Source of the DNA: Plumapathes pennacea
Taxonomy: Eukaryota > Cnidaria > Anthozoa > Antipatharia > Myriopathidae
Length of the DNA stretch: 64,000 bases
Assembly (NCBI GenBank): GCA_964036295.1
Contig: OZ038467.1
Span: 4,643,001 to 4,707,000 of the forward strand
Direction of reading: 5' to 3'
Positions 1 through 11,943 of this stretch are shown piece after piece (positions within the stretch are counted from its first letter, which is position 1; the number at the start of each line of letters is the position of its first letter). The position numbers and the translations under genes were made by a program. Below the pieces are notes generated by a model that had not been told where the DNA came from, made no database searches, and saw nothing but the letters and a program-made list of their open reading frames with translations.

Positions 1-3000
1 GTCTTGAATCTCGCAAAATATTCCTGCATTTTCACATTCTCGCATCACAAATTTGACAGCGTCTGCTAGATTCTCCATGTCAGATGGAGAAAGAGCCATT
101 CCTTTTTTCTTCGTGCACAAACTTCCAGAGGTGTAGGGATACCCGCGCCTGCATCCGTACCAGCGGACTCTACCATTAGCCTCCACCATTTTGTGTATGC
201 TGTGCTTGTTGGCAAACTCCACGTATTCTTCGTCTTTTACGTCACGAGTGTTGACGTTAAACATGACATCTGGGCAGGAAGCCGTGATTTTCCCAACTTT
301 GGTTTTCTTTAAGCGCCAAAAGAGGTCGTGAAACGCTCCATACTTCAAGCTGAGGAAAGACGTGTACAAAGTTACCAAGGGTACAGTTTTGAAGAAAAAC
401 CCCCACGCATGCATGGACATACCATAATAAGCCACTATCACAGTCGTGCGCCAGCAATGTGACGTTTCCGGATTATACAGCTGCCGGAACTGATCGAGAA
501 GCCAAAGGAATACTTTTCTGACGATTGTGCGTATTGATACTCCGCACAAAGCGTCTCTACAAGTCAGTCTTGTCTTTGGTCAGTATGATTATAGGTGTCC
601 TCCATCCAAGGATAGTCTTAGTCGCAACCCAGGGGTGGGGCACTCTTTTCAAGCCTTAAGTATAAAAATGGTATAGCAAAACGCAGCTTTTTGGTATTCT
701 AAAAGGTGGGTAAGAACAGCTGACCAAATGTAAATCGTATTGGTTTTAGTGGGTTTCTAAAACTCCTCCCTCAATTCAGACTTTGTGTTGAAAGAGTTTT
801 CTTGCGGCCTTTGTGATTCGAGGTGTAATTACTGTGGTAACCGCTCCGTATCACATATGTTTACTTAAACCAAATAGTTACTTACCTGCGGTCAAAGTCT
901 AAATCTTTCAGTGTACTTGTTTTTGCCATCCAGGGTCCCGTCAAAAAGTCACACACAATACATTCGTTGAACGAGTGGTAATATCCTCCCTTGTAAGTCG
1001 CCGTCCAATTTCTGAATGAAACCTGCTGACAGCCGATGTCCCAATGGCCTGTGAGATTGCGGTAACTCCCTCCAGCGATCGCCACTTGAGGATCATAACT
1101 CAACACTCGTACTAACCGCTCCAGATTGATATCGTCATCAAAATGAGTGAGGTGAGGTGCTATTAACACATACGGGGTTTCCACTTTCTCGACAAGTCTT
1201 TTCCACAGAGTTGACTGATAAACGCCATCTATAATTTCGTTCTCAAAGGTTATGTTCAAGTTAGATATGGAAGACTTCGTTGACTCTTCAATGGTTTTAT
1301 CCGTCGCTAAGATAACTCGAATTTGCGGGTAATACTTTGCCACGCCTTTCATAATTCCCACATAATTTTCCGCAGGTTTGGGAAGTTCTTGAGGCATACT
1401 TATCAAAACTGTGACAAGTTGGTGTATTGGAACAAAATGTACGCACTTTACACTCTCAAAACCTTTGCGAAAAAATGGATAGCCATAATTTAGCCGACCT
1501 CCAGCGTATTTTTCGGGACAAACTTCTTGTTTTTGCGCATCATCTGTTGCGTGAATGTTGCTCTTCGAGTGTGCAGTGGTGTCGTCCAACGTCTTCAATA
1601 CGCCAAGAATGTCTTGAATGTGCTGCCCAAGCTTGTGGTAAACTCCCGCCGAACCAGGGGCTAGGCTTCGCTGAGTTTCTATCAACTTTTGGGCATGTCG
1701 TCTCAAGCGTTGAACAAGACCTGGGTCAATTTTTGCTTTAGCGCACTGCAGTGATCTATAAAGATAAGAAAACGTTCCTGTGCCACACGCAGTTGATTTG
1801 CATACTGCCAACGCGGAGTATGTAAAATTATATGTGTAAAGAGAATAAAAATGCAAAGAGTAATATCTTTTAACAGTAAACAGCACATATTAGTTGGTAA
1901 CTATCTACTTGTATCACGAAACCCAATTTGTGACTTGAGATAAGCTCTTTGCATGGGAACTGGTACCAGCTTGAAAGGGAAGCTCTCCTGTCATAATTGA
2001 AAACCTTGGGAATTTTGTGCTGGCATGTAGCTACCCAAGAAAAACAAATGCATCTTCTCTGAAGACACACTGGTTGCTATAGAGCGACAAGAAACTGTCT
2101 TTTCAGGTTTGCGTATCCACTTCGAAAATTTAGGAGGAGGGGTGGTCAAGCATACTTCAAAAACGTAGGGGGAGGGGTGGTCTAACTCCAATGTATTCCT
2201 CGTTCTACTGAAAATGGTGGTCCAGCTTGACGCGTATCCGCGTTTCCACCGTTTTCTATGGGTACCCAAAAAACTGCGGGGTATCCTGTAGTTACTCCTC
2301 AGTTTTTTTTTTTTTTTTTTTTTTTTTTCATTTGGCTTTTGACGGCATTCCTCGGGGTTTAAACCATAGCATAAAGTCGAAATATGTGGCTTCGCGAAAA
2401 AGTTTGTGAGCTGTTGGAAACTATGCGAGGTTATAATTAGCCAGACTTGTGATTGACAGTATTATCTAATTAACATGACTATGAATAGGGGTGTGTAATC
2501 ATATCGTATTACAACTTTTACAGCGTGGCTTGCCCCGAGAGTTTTTGTGTGTGAGTTTGTAGTGAAATATCAATCGGAGAATAAATTAGGAAGCGTGTTC
2601 TATCACGTTTTCGAAAGAGCTCAAAAGACTTCCGGTTGGTTCCAGCTTTCAACTGGTATTTTGCGAATCGGTTTCGTTCATTTGCGAAGGTAAACATTTT
2701 ATTCTGCAAAGAAAGCTTTCAGTTTCTTTTGTTCGGCTACCGAACTGCTGCCCTGGGGTACCCCCCGCTTGAGGTGTATTGTACCAAACATGGCAGCCAA
2801 ATCCAAAATCGTTTCCACATATTTCAGATTCAGATTTCAGAATTCTTTATTGACAAAAGCTATGATACAGTTTTACAATAAATTATTACATAGCATAGAA
2901 CGTAACCTCGTCGAAATCAAAAGATATACAGGACAAGCTCATTTTAATTAAATAAATATTCCCGGCCCGCCAAACGGCCAAAAACGTGCAAAGCCACATC

Positions 3001-3892
3001 AAGTCATCCAGAAATAAAAACCGAAACCGTCGGTAACTTTCTGCCGTGCTGCAGATCGCATCGAACTCCGCCGATTGAATACCCTGGTTCCAGAGATTTT
3101 CTAATCCTCCGGATTCCGCTCGTCGCTTTGTGACTCGCTTTTCGCCGCTGCGCGGCTCAATGTTTCGCTCGGAGGAAAATCAGGGTATCGATCGAAATAT
3201 CGCACGTGAAAGTGCGTCGTTAATCCAGGTTGGCCTTTAGCTAAGAGAATATTTATTTTTCAATTCTTTTCTGATGAATATTTTCAGTTTTGAGGCGGTT
3301 ACATTGATTCAGCTTTCAAACTGGTATTTCGTTCATTTGCGGAACGGTTTCATTTCTCGCAAAATATCGTAAGCCTTGTACGACTTTTCATGTACTAAAT
3401 TGTTTGTTATACGACAAACGAAGCAGGGCCAAACGTTTCTAGGGCTTGTATGAAAGGTTGTCCAGCCGTTCGGGTCAAGCATCAGAGCACGCGAAATCGT
3501 GGCAGTTTGAAGGAACATGTCGTTTGATTGAGAGCCTGTGGGTAGCGCGAATCTGCCGAAACAGCGATATCGACTCGAACAACCTGCCAGAACTTCAGCC
3601 ATACCATAAAGAGGAAAGAGATCTAAGGAAACGGGCTAAGTTCCTCAAGGAGACGAAGGACGCGATGTGGCGTCGCTGGACGACCGAGTGTGTGAGAGCA
3701 CTGCGAGAATCAGACTCAAAAATGTGTAGTCTTGTAATAAATAACAGCATTTACTTACGAGTCTCTAGTTTGCGGGAGCTCCTCGCGTCTCTTTGTATTT
3801 CCCAGCCACAAAATTGTGAAGATGATGATAAGAGCCAAGGCAAAAGTCGTACCAATTAGCAAATACCTCACGAGGAAACGAAAGCTCAACAT
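1..3892 (-). CDS. Fukutin-related protein (FKRP)-like transferase, copy 1 (3' end outside the window)
   Basis: Three exons are readable: 3759-3892, 886-1755 and <1-349, with GT-AG junctions and matching phases. Exon 1 starts at the ATG at 3890-3892 and encodes a short basic N-terminus, then a hydrophobic stretch of about 20 residues and an RR/EE-rich stem: a type II signal anchor, as in Golgi glycosyltransferases. Exon 2 holds a GT-A-like stem domain, including a region around THFDDDIN. Exon 3 holds the RxxWYGC-type segment seen before the catalytic domain of FKRP; the part with the LicD-like metal-binding motif lies off the left edge. FKRP is known as a CDP-ribitol transferase acting on alpha-dystroglycan. 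The substrate here is not known, because several paralogues exist and the acceptor site may differ. The first intron (1756-3758) contains a poly-T run near 2,300 and no gene. The copy at 27.5-32.0 kb aligns across exons and introns. Confidence 0.8.
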
Positions 3893-3990
3893 GATGAGTT
3901 ATCCCTGGCGTGAACTGTCCAACTTTCTTTGTTTGCTCAGACTGGAAAAAATAGAAGAACTGTTTTGAATTACAGCCAAAATATAACATA

Positions 3991-4195
3991 TGTATGAGAT
4001 TTGGCTGAAATTTGAGTCTCTTTTAATTGCTCACTAAATTCACATGGAGTGGGAACCTACATATGATTGGCTGATCGCAGAAATAAGGCCGCTGAGATGT
4101 CAAAACAATTTACATTTCTGGTCCTCTAATGGTAGTGGATAAGGCCGCTGAGATGTCAAAAAAATTTGCATTTCTGGTCCTCTAATGGATAGTGA
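3991..4195. repeat. Dispersed repeat fragment, inverted partner near 22.8-22.97 kb
   Basis: The stretch reading ATATGATTGGCTGATCGCAG and its surroundings recurs in opposite orientation at about 22,820-22,970. A short internal duplication (GGCCGCTGAGATGTC at about 4,088 and again at about 4,142) follows. The FKRP-like duplication stops about here, so this marks the edge between gene and transposon field. A second shared block (about 4,330-4,430) also has an inverted partner, at 23,040-23,130. The order of the two blocks is not reversed there, so simple inversion does not explain the pair. Confidence 0.6.
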
Positions 4196-4207
4196 CTAAA
4201 ACAACAC

Positions 4208-4287
4208 ACGAATGACCACGAGTGACAACGAATGACCACGAGTGACCACGAATGACCACGAGTGACTACGAGTGACCACGAGTGACC
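4208..4287. repeat. Tandem 10-bp repeat (GARTGACCAC)
   Basis: Eight imperfect copies of a decamer alternating GAATGACCAC and GAGTGACCAC. No coding content is seen. The flanks 4,288-4,560 are AT-rich with no recognised gene. Confidence 0.85.
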
Positions 4288-4589
4288 ATATAAGCTCTTC
4301 ATGTGACTTGACGTCATTTTAATATAATCATTTAAATATAAAATGTAAAATCACCCGCTCATAAAGTGTAAAAATTTCACTAGCGTCATTTAAAAAACAA
4401 ACACTTTGAAGAAAAGGCCGACCACAAGGTGTAAAAGTAGTCATAGCATAACAGTGACGTCATTACCAACTCACTGCAGAACAGGCTACAAAAACGACCA
4501 TCCACCGGAGAAATTCTTATCCAGTTGAGACTATAAGGCTAAATTTTAACACCTATCCACTATGGCTATGTTTAAAACCCTGAACCTGG

Positions 4590-4697
4590 AACCCGGGAAC
4601 CGGGAACGGGGAACGGGGAACGGGGAACGGGGAACGGGGAACTTGGAACCGGGAACCGGGAATCGCGAACGGGGAACTGGGAACCGGAATCCGGAAA
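4590..4697. repeat. GGGAACC/GGGGAAC minisatellite
   Basis: Tandem 6- to 7-bp units (GGGAACC, GGGGAAC) at the outer end of the left inverted-repeat arm. The right arm carries a longer array of the same family. Confidence 0.85.
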
Positions 4698-5018
4698 GGG
4701 GAACGCAAAAATTGGGAATTTAATCAGAACAAAACCAAATTACTGGATTTTTGAAGAATTTTTCTCGGTTTTCGCCTGATAAAGAAACCTATAATTTGTC
4801 TGATTTATCCGCTAGTTACAGATGTTAATGGGTAAAATGTTTAAAAACCCGCCCCCACACGAAAAGAGAATATCTGTTGGCCAGCGTCATTGTTGCCAGC
4901 TGGCCAATCAGGTTAGATTTTCGCCTACTGACGGCCAAATCACGTGATTAATGGGTGCATTAGAAGCCCGTGACCGCTCATTACGCCTGTCTTTCGTTTC
5001 ATCATCGCATGGTGCACG

Positions 5019-5156
5019 ATGTCGGAGCAAACTGAAGGGTAAGCTAAGAAATATTCATCCTTTTGAGTAGTCCACAGTATACTTTTACTCACTGAAGATA
5101 TTTTTAATCCTTAGAGACAATGAAGTGGATCACGAAAGGGGGACGACATCTTCAAG
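5019..5156 (+). other. Possible two mini-exons starting a transposon gene inside the left arm
   Basis: An ATG at 5019 opens a 20-nt exon (to 5038) followed by a GTAAGC donor. A TTAG acceptor precedes 5115-5156, which keeps the frame and ends before GTGAGG. The predicted start is acidic and Ser/Thr-rich (MSEQTEGDNE...). The same structure is preserved in the opposite arm (15,891-16,028, minus strand), where the one difference noticed in the reading frame is synonymous. That favours coding, but no downstream exon was identified and the peptide is too short to assign. Confidence 0.25.
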
Positions 5157-5436
5157 GTGAGGAGATCAGGTTTTTATGTATGATTCAAACTCCGTGCGCG
5201 AGAAACAAAGCAGCCTATAATTGTATTATTTGCTAAACAAGCGTGCTTCTTGGACCTTTAGATGCATTTGTTTTCTTTATCGGAGCCCAACTTTGAAGTC
5301 AATAGGCTACAGAAAGACGGATTAACTACATTACACTTTTGGAAAGAAAAATCGCTACGCGGTTCTCAGATTTTCCATATCACACAACATACGTAACTTT
5401 TATGGAAAATGAGGAGTCTTATGTAATTCTTATGGA

Positions 5437-5656
5437 AAGTGCGGAGTGTTGAAAAATCTCGTCATCACTTATTTCTCATCTTAAATCTCATCATCACTTA
5501 TCCTTTTAAAAACAGCTTCGCTTTGTTGCGGACTTTGTTTAAGTCTTAGATTCTTGGATTGATTGGGTAACTGCCGGTGTCTCAAACTGAAACGTCCCTC
5601 ATATTTCTGTCCGGCCGGACATTCCAGTCTTAAGGCCTAAGTTTTCTCGCTGGTCT
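5437..5656. other. Spacer between inverted-repeat arm and foldback element
   Basis: About 220 bp of AT-rich sequence with no recognised gene. It ends with CTGGTCT at 5650-5656, which is the left target duplication of the next element. Confidence 0.5.
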
Positions 5657-7659
5657 ATGGTGGCCTATGACTGCCACTTGAATTTTCCTGATAATTCAAT
5701 AAAAAAGATAATTTATGTCGAAGTGAAATGAAAATAAATGCTGTTTTCAAAGTAAAATGAAAACCGATTTCGAAAATGAAAATGAAAGCCGATTTCAAAG
5801 TAAAAGTAAAATGAAAATGAAAACCGATTGCAAGGTAAAAGTAAAATTAAAAACCGATTCCAAAGTTAAAGTAAAGTGAAAACCGATTTCAAAGTAAAGT
5901 AAAATAAAAATCTATTTCAAGGTAAAAGTAAAATCAAAAACCGATTTCGAAGTTAAAGTAAAGTGAAAACCGATTTTAAAGTAAAGTAAAATAAAAACAT
6001 ATTTTAAGGTAAAAGTAAAATGAAAACCGATTTCAAATTAAAAGTAAAATGAAAATTTGCTTAGCCTATGACTGCCACAGTATACCAGCATGCCTTGCAC
6101 TTCTCGTGGATTTCCCCTGTGACCTCTGCGCAACATGATCATCAGCTGTCAACACTTAAGTCGCTCCCGCGATGTGTTCATCACTCGCGTATAGTACTAT
6201 CAGAGCGCAACAGAGTGTAAATGTAGTCGATCTAAACTTGAAAACTCGCTTGCAATAAAACCATTGCTTCTTTGTAACGCTGCGCCAGGAGGCTCGCAAG
6301 CAGGCGGTTTTGATTAAAGCTTTCACAAAAAATCTTTGGCATACAAACATTGCTCAATTGTTCGGTGAGTTATTTTTACGAGTGAGTGTAATACTGATTG
6401 TGCAAGGCTTGAAGATAATGAGGCAACAGTTGTCAGAGTTGACAGCTGTGATTTCAGCTCTTCAGTAGCGACTGATAAATCCTCAACGCTAAAAACCTCG
6501 ATTTTTTTTTATGAAACATGGCTGCTGCCTGGAGAAACTTTCAGGCTAACATGAAAGACAAGAGAGCAGGTAAAAAGAAAAGAAGCTCGAACACTATCTT
6601 GGAGAAGGAGGTGGTGACAGTGCAGCGCCTGAGTTCCGAAGTCTCAGGCAAAGCACAAAAATTCTTTCTGTCTGGCTTTCTTCGTCCCAACTGCGCGAGC
6701 TTCCAATCCTTCTGGATCCAGATCGTACATCACAGCGCGTACTAAATCTCTCGGCACATTAAAATTGTGTTCCTGTCGAACTTTCTTGTGCATCGCCCGG
6801 TACCCGAGGAGTTTACCTGGTCCATCTAACTCTTTCGCTACGGCCTCCTTTACTTCATCCACCGATACATTCTGATCGGTATAAAATATGTTGAAACTAC
6901 GAAGCCGTCTGTCAAGGGTGCGGAACACTCCATGGGTACTATGGGAAATCTCGTTTTAAAAAGCTCAACATTTCCTCGCGTTTCAAACTTTGTTTTACGT
7001 ATCAAGTCATATCGTCTTTTAGCACTAAGTCATGCTTCCAAGCATCATTTCGTAAATTGGCTGCCATGAGGATAAACATATCACGGGAGCGCTATAAGTG
7101 TTGACAACTGATGATCATGCTGCGCAGAGGTCACAGGGGAAATCCACGAGAAGTGCAAGGCATGCTGGTATACTGTGGCAGTCATAGGCTAAGCAAATTT
7201 TCATTTTACTTTTAATTTGAAATCGGTTTTCATTTTACTTTTACCTTAAAATATGTTTTTATTTTACTTTACTTTAAAATCGGTTTTCACTTTACTTTAA
7301 CTTTGAAATCGGTTTTTGATTTTACTTTTACTTTAAAATCGGTTTTCGTTTTACTTTGAAATCGGTTTTTAATTTACTTTACTTTGAAATCGGTTTTCAC
7401 TTTACTTTAACTTTGGAATCGGTTTTTGATTTTACTTTACTTTGCAATCGGTTTTCATTTTCATTTTACTTTTACTTTGCAATCGGTTTTCATTTTCATT
7501 TTACTTTTACTTTGAAATCGGCTTTCATTTTCATTTTCGAAATCGGTTTTCGTTTCATTTTACTTTGAAAACAGCATTTATTTTCATTTCACTTCGACAT
7601 AAATTATCTTTTTTATTGAATTATCAGGAAAATTCAAGTGGCAGTCATAGGCCACCATA
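5657..7659. mobile_element. Foldback-type DNA transposon with long TIRs and 7-bp target duplication
   Basis: The ends read ATGGTGGCCTATGACTGCCA... and its reverse complement. Inverted arms cover about 5,657-6,182 and 7,073-7,659. Each arm contains a subterminal tandem array of an AAAGTAAAATGAAAACCGAT-like unit of about 22-30 bp (about 5,725-6,055 and 7,200-7,600). CTGGTCT flanks both ends (5650-5656 and 7660-7666). Long arms built of tandem repeats plus a 7-bp duplication recall foldback elements such as Galileo of the P superfamily. The internal remnant, however, resembles an integrase-type protein, so the superfamily stays open. Confidence 0.8.
6644..6955 (-). pseudogene. Truncated N-terminal HTH segment of an integrase-core-type transposase
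   Basis: An open minus-strand frame of about 100 codons reads RTLDRRLRSF, then EVKEAVAKELDGPGKLLGYR, MHKKVRQEHNFNVPRDLV and MYDLDPEGLEAR. In animal 'integrase core domain' proteins a segment of this pattern (helix-turn-helix, PRDLV, DPEGLEAR) comes directly before the DDE catalytic core. Here the frame ends soon after DPEGLEAR and no DDE core follows, so the copy is dead and non-autonomous. Assignment rests on motif memory, not on a search. Confidence 0.55.
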
Positions 7660-7666
7660 CTGGTCT

Positions 7667-8038
7667 AACATGTAAGGATACTCATAACGATCCCATAACC
7701 TTTTATGATCACTGGAGAAACGGTAACTCCCTCTAAGTCAGACTATTTGCAGTAGTTCACGTATGAGACAGCTATTACACAACAGGCGCCTGCCTGTCGG
7801 CTATTATCTGATCCAGATGTTTGGTGAGTCATGTTTCACCAGTACCTGAGTTTGAAGTACTAATCTTCCATTCCGAAGTTAAACACACAGAATAGTTAAT
7901 TACCGTGTTCATGATCAAACGAACTACTGTGTCGGATTTGTAGGCGGGCTTCCGAAATCTAAAATAAATATGGTGACAACAGAGATGTGTAATTACATCC
8001 AGCTGGGACTCTTTAGTGTTACCACCCAAGTACATAAT
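7667..8038. other. Non-coding spacer
   Basis: About 370 bp between the foldback element and the first Helitron-like 5' end. No gene or repeat structure was recognised. Confidence 0.4.
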
Positions 8039-8329
8039 TGCTCGTGGCGAAGCCGACGAGCTTAGGATTGGAAAGCGTGTCTTCATCATCGTCATATTTT
8101 TATTGCTCGCGGGCGTGGCCCGTCGAGCTTAAAATCACACGGCGTGTCTTTATCGTCATGTTAGTTTTTTTGTGGGTTACGAATCTGCACACCATGATTG
8201 GTTCAGATTATCACGTGATATGCAATGACGTAATTGACTTCGTTAAACAACTCGATTGTGGCCAGTGAATTGCTCGGTACTTGTGTGTAAAAGTTAACTG
8301 CATTTAATCCAAACTCCACCGTTTGGGTT

Positions 8330-8965
8330 TGTGGAACACGCACTGATAAACTGGATGTTAGGGAACGATTTTGGCTTGCGTTCTTTAGTTCACCGCGGAA
8401 GCTTCGAGAATAGCCGTAAACAGATGTTTGATCAGATACCGCTGGGGAATTGCAAATATCTCTGTCGCCGCTAAATATTTAGTCCCGACGAAACTTTCAG
8501 TGGCGACACGAAATAGTTCTGGGAAGAAAACAGGCCGAAAACGGAAACCAAAGCTACGATGAGCTTTGGCCGCAAAACATCTGTACATGACATCTGTTGC
8601 CTCATAAAATTCTTCTGCTTATCGTACATTGCCTGTTGAAATGTTTCTTTCATTCGATCATGTAGCCTTTGTTTCGCAATGGTCATTGTATACCAGAAAT
8701 GAAAAATACACCGAAATAGTCCTGAGTATTAAGTTTGCAGTCGCAAATGGACTGAATACACTGTGAACAAAACCGCAATAATATTTTTAACATGTCTCGC
8801 GTTACATTCCTCGCTTTCAATTTTATATTTGTTACAAAGCACGAATACTCGAAAGCCTAATAGAAGTGAAACGCATTCAGTTAAAAAACAAGACAGACTA
8901 GTATTGAAACGAAGGCTGGATTAATCGTGGCCTCTGATTAGAATTAAGTGTTCGAGGTCAAACTG
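8330..8965. repeat. Shared internal block B, copy 1
   Basis: About 630 bp found again at 9,744-10,205 (partial), 10,266-10,945 and 25,066-25,720 in the same orientation. The minus strand contains a small open frame starting at 8686 (MTIAKQRLHDRMKET...) that all four copies keep for about 36 codons, one of them without the initiating ATG. Function unknown. Confidence 0.7.
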
Positions 8966-9743
8966 TCAAAGACAAGTCACGCATTACTCAGATTTACTCG
9001 GTGCGTCACCGTTTCGCTTCTAAGCTCAAAATACAGAGTCGCTCAACCTTTAAGAACCAAGTGTATGAGTGTTGTAATAATAAATTTATAGTTTAATCAT
9101 AAATATTACAATTTCCTCGAATGTGATTGGTTCATAAACCCCCCCGATTAATCATTAATTGGACACCTATTGTTCTGTAATCGGATACTTCTTTGTTCTG
9201 TAATCGGACAGTTGGCTTGACCAATCATAAGCAAGAGTGAAATTTAAATGCACCAATCAGCGTTACACTGATTTTCAGTGGAAAACTCGATTGCCGGTGT
9301 GAGTTTGTGGCTTCTCGAAAGGCGAATTTTATTAATTCTTGGACAACTTAACATGCAAGGAACAGTTTGTGGTCAATCAAAGAACGTGAACAGTCACTAG
9401 GTAACGAAAGAAGACAGGAAATTTTCGCCGGTCGGGCGCGTTTGTTTAGTTCACGACATCGCCAGCATGCTGTGCTATAGACACTCCGAAACTTACGGCT
9501 CGGCCAATGTCAATGAACGTCGTTAATTGCTCGTGGCGAAGCCGACGAGCTTAGGATTGGAAAGCGTGTCTTTATCATCGTCATATTTTTATTTGTATTT
9601 TTATTTTTTTTCTGGGTTACGAATCAGCACACGGTGATTGGTTCATATTTTCACGTGATTTATGATGACGTTTTGTCATCACATGACTTGCCGGGTGAGC
9701 AGTTTCGCCATTTTGAAGGAGATATGTGGGCGATAGAATTGTG

Positions 9744-10205
9744 CTTTGAGAATAGCCGTAAACAAATATTTGATGGTACCGCTGTCGCCGATAAATATTT
9801 AGTCCCGACGAAATTTTCTGTGGCGACACGAAATACTTTTGGGAAGATAACAGGGCGAAAGCAGAAACCAAAGCTACGGTGAGCTTTAGCCGTAAAACAA
9901 TGACGCTTTATGCTTTAGTCTGTACATGACATCTGTTGCCTCATAAAATTCTTCTGCGTATCGTACATTGCCTGTTGAAGTGTTTCTTTCATTCGATCAT
10001 GTAGCCTTTGTTTCGCAATGGTCAGTGAATACCAGAAATGAAAAATGCACCGAAATAATTCTGAGGATTGAGTTTGCAGTCACAAATGGACTGAACACAC
10101 TGTGAACAAAAGCGCAATAATATTGTAAACATCTCTCGTGTGACATTCCTCGCTGTCAATTTTATATTTGTTACAGAACACGAATACTCGAAAGCCTGAT
10201 AGAAA
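9744..10205. repeat. Shared internal block B, partial copy 2
   Basis: Partial copy inside H2. The small minus-strand frame is present, but its start codon has changed (the CAT seen in the other copies is lost). Confidence 0.6.
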
Positions 10206-10265
10206 AAACGTATTGAGTTAATAAAAGAAAACACATAAGTAGTGAAGCGAAAAAGTAGACTGCAT

Positions 10266-10945
10266 CCCATTCAAATTCAACGCCATTTGGCTCTGTGGAA
10301 TGCGCACGGATAAACTGGATTTTAGGAAAAGATTTTGGCTCGCGTTCACCGCACAAGCTTTGAGAATAGCCGTAAACAAATGTTTGATGGTACTTCTGGG
10401 GTATTGCAAATATCTCTGTCGCCGATAAGTATTTAGTCCCGACGAAACTTTCTGTGGCGACACGAAATACTTTTGGGAGGATAACAGGGCGAAAACAGAA
10501 ACCAAAGCTACGGTGAGCTTTAGCCGTAAAACAATGACGCTTTATGCTTTACTCTGTACATGACATCTGTTGCCTCATAAAATTCTTCTGCGTATCGTAC
10601 ATTGCCTGTTGAAGTGTTTCTTTCATTCGATCATGTAGTCTTTGTTTCGCAATGTTCATTAAATACCAGAAATGAAAAATACACCTAAATAATTCTGAGG
10701 ATTGAGTTTGCAGTCACAAATGGACTGAACACACTGTGAACAAAAGCGCAATAATATTGTAAACATCTCTCGTGTGACATTCCTCGCTTTCAATTTTATA
10801 TTTGTTACAGGGCACGAATACTCGAAAGCCTGATAGAAGAAACGTATTGAGTTAACAAAAGAAAACACATAAGTAGTGAAGCGAAGGCTGGATTAATCGT
10901 GGCCTCTGATTAGAAATATGAGTCAAGGTCAAACTGTCATAATCG
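10266..10945. repeat. Shared internal block B, copy 3
   Basis: Full-length copy inside H2, tandem to copy 2. It is very close to the copy at 25,066-25,720, including the ATTTAGTCCCGACGAAAC stretch. The small minus-strand ORF starts at 10,659. Confidence 0.65.
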
Positions 10946-11837
10946 ATTGTGCATAAAAAGATATGTCACGCATTCTCAAGATGCAGGGTCGCTCAACCTT
11001 TAAGAAGCAAGTGTACGAGTGTTGTAATAATAATTTTTAGTTTAATCAAGGTGTCAAAAGAGCAAGGTGTCAAAAGCCAAGTTCTCTATACTGTGTGATA
11101 TTTTTATGGTGAGAAATTGGAAGTCTCTCTTGGGAGTTCCGCTCTTGTCCCCTACTTTCCATTTTATATTCTGGTCTCGACCCAACTCACGCCGCGAGCT
11201 CACTGGCAAGGCCAGTCTAGTTCATTTCAAAATCATGGAAGAAACTTAACTTTGTTGTGATGGACTGTGATGGACAAACGCTCCTAGAAAATTAAGCCGT
11301 CAAGAAATCGGTAAGTTTGTAATTGCTGTGCCGACCCGCTAAGATACAGATTTTTTCAGTCTTGAGTATTTCCTTTGAATGCTTTGGAGTAAACTTCTGT
11401 GAAAAAAATAAACTAGTATTCTGAGTTTCAAAGTACCTGTTATGTTAAAAAATGTAAACCTGAAAAGTCGAAATAAACTGTCTTTCAATTTGTGAGTTCG
11501 TGATGGGTTTACTGATTTTTACTGAGTGTAAAGAACTTACACATTTTTTACTTTTACTTCAAAAATCCGCATTCAATTCAAATCATTGGGTAAATTAGCT
11601 TCTTCTTTCTCTCAAGTATTTTAAGTTGATATAACTGAGAGCTAGATAACTACGAACAAGCGGCGTGTTTACAAACGCCGAACCGTGTGTACGCGCGTGT
11701 TAGAATAGATCGGCGATGAAGTACTTCTTGATGCTTTGTTTTTATGTATAGTACAGGAGAAGACGCTGAAGCTATATGATCATTTCATTCTCATAAATTG
11801 TAATATTTATGATTAATTGGTAAGAGGACTTCGTGTC

Positions 11838-11943
11838 GTCCGATGTCGGTCTGTAATCATACTCGTGATTACGAAATCAGACTCCCGCGAAGCGCGGTCG
11901 TCCGATTTCGTAATCACTCGTATGATTACAGACCGAATCGGAC
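11838..11943. repeat. Short palindromic (foldback) insertion
   Basis: About 50-bp arms: GTCCGATGTCGGTCTGTAAT... pairs with ...ATTACAGACCGAATCGGAC, around a GC-rich centre. It lies in the 3' part of H1, immediately right of the TTAA element. It is probably a small MITE or a cruciform-forming repeat. Confidence 0.75.

Larger units (their letters stand above)
4565..5436 (+). repeat. Left arm of a very large inverted repeat
   Basis: The arm starts near GCTATGTTTAAAACC and ends near GAGGAGTCTTA. It is matched in reverse complement by 15,617-16,607 over essentially its whole length, apart from a different number of GGGAAC minisatellite units. The loop between the arms is about 10.2 kb. The arrangement could be one long-TIR element that later collected insertions, or two facing copies of one repeat. 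No unambiguous target duplication was seen outside the arms. Confidence 0.8.
9528..11220 (+). mobile_element. Helitron2/Helentron-like element H2
   Basis: Both termini are present. The 5' hairpin TGCTCGTGGCGAAGCCGACG begins at 9528. The 3' stem-loop ACTGGCAAGGCCAGT (11202-11216) is followed by CTAG at 11217-11220, then TT. The sequence CGCCGCGAGC just before the 3' hairpin pairs with the left end apart from one mismatch. The interior holds a shortened relative of the start of the protease-ORF element (9,600-9,750), then one partial and one full copy of block B in tandem. No long ORF. Confidence 0.65.
9097..11812. mobile_element. TTAA-flanked DNA transposon (piggyBac-like target site)
   Basis: Ends read TCATAAATATTACAATTT and its reverse complement, with AATG at the inner TIR edge. 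TTAA flanks both sides (9093-9096 and 11813-11816). The insertion interrupts Helitron-like element H1. A later Helitron-like element (9528-11220) sits inside it. No transposase gene was recognised, so it is non-autonomous. piggyBac and Kolobok elements both duplicate TTAA. Confidence 0.65.

Noticed and set aside
1427-1741. 104-codon plus-strand ORF, and its counterpart at 30,348-30,677
   Set aside because: Antisense to FKRP-like exon 2 in both copies; conserved only because the coding strand is.
4208-4287. Possible CRISPR-like array
   Set aside because: Units are direct tandem decamers without spacers, and the genome is eukaryotic.
7356-7675. Phe-rich plus-strand ORFs
   Set aside because: They read through the tandem units of the foldback element's right arm.
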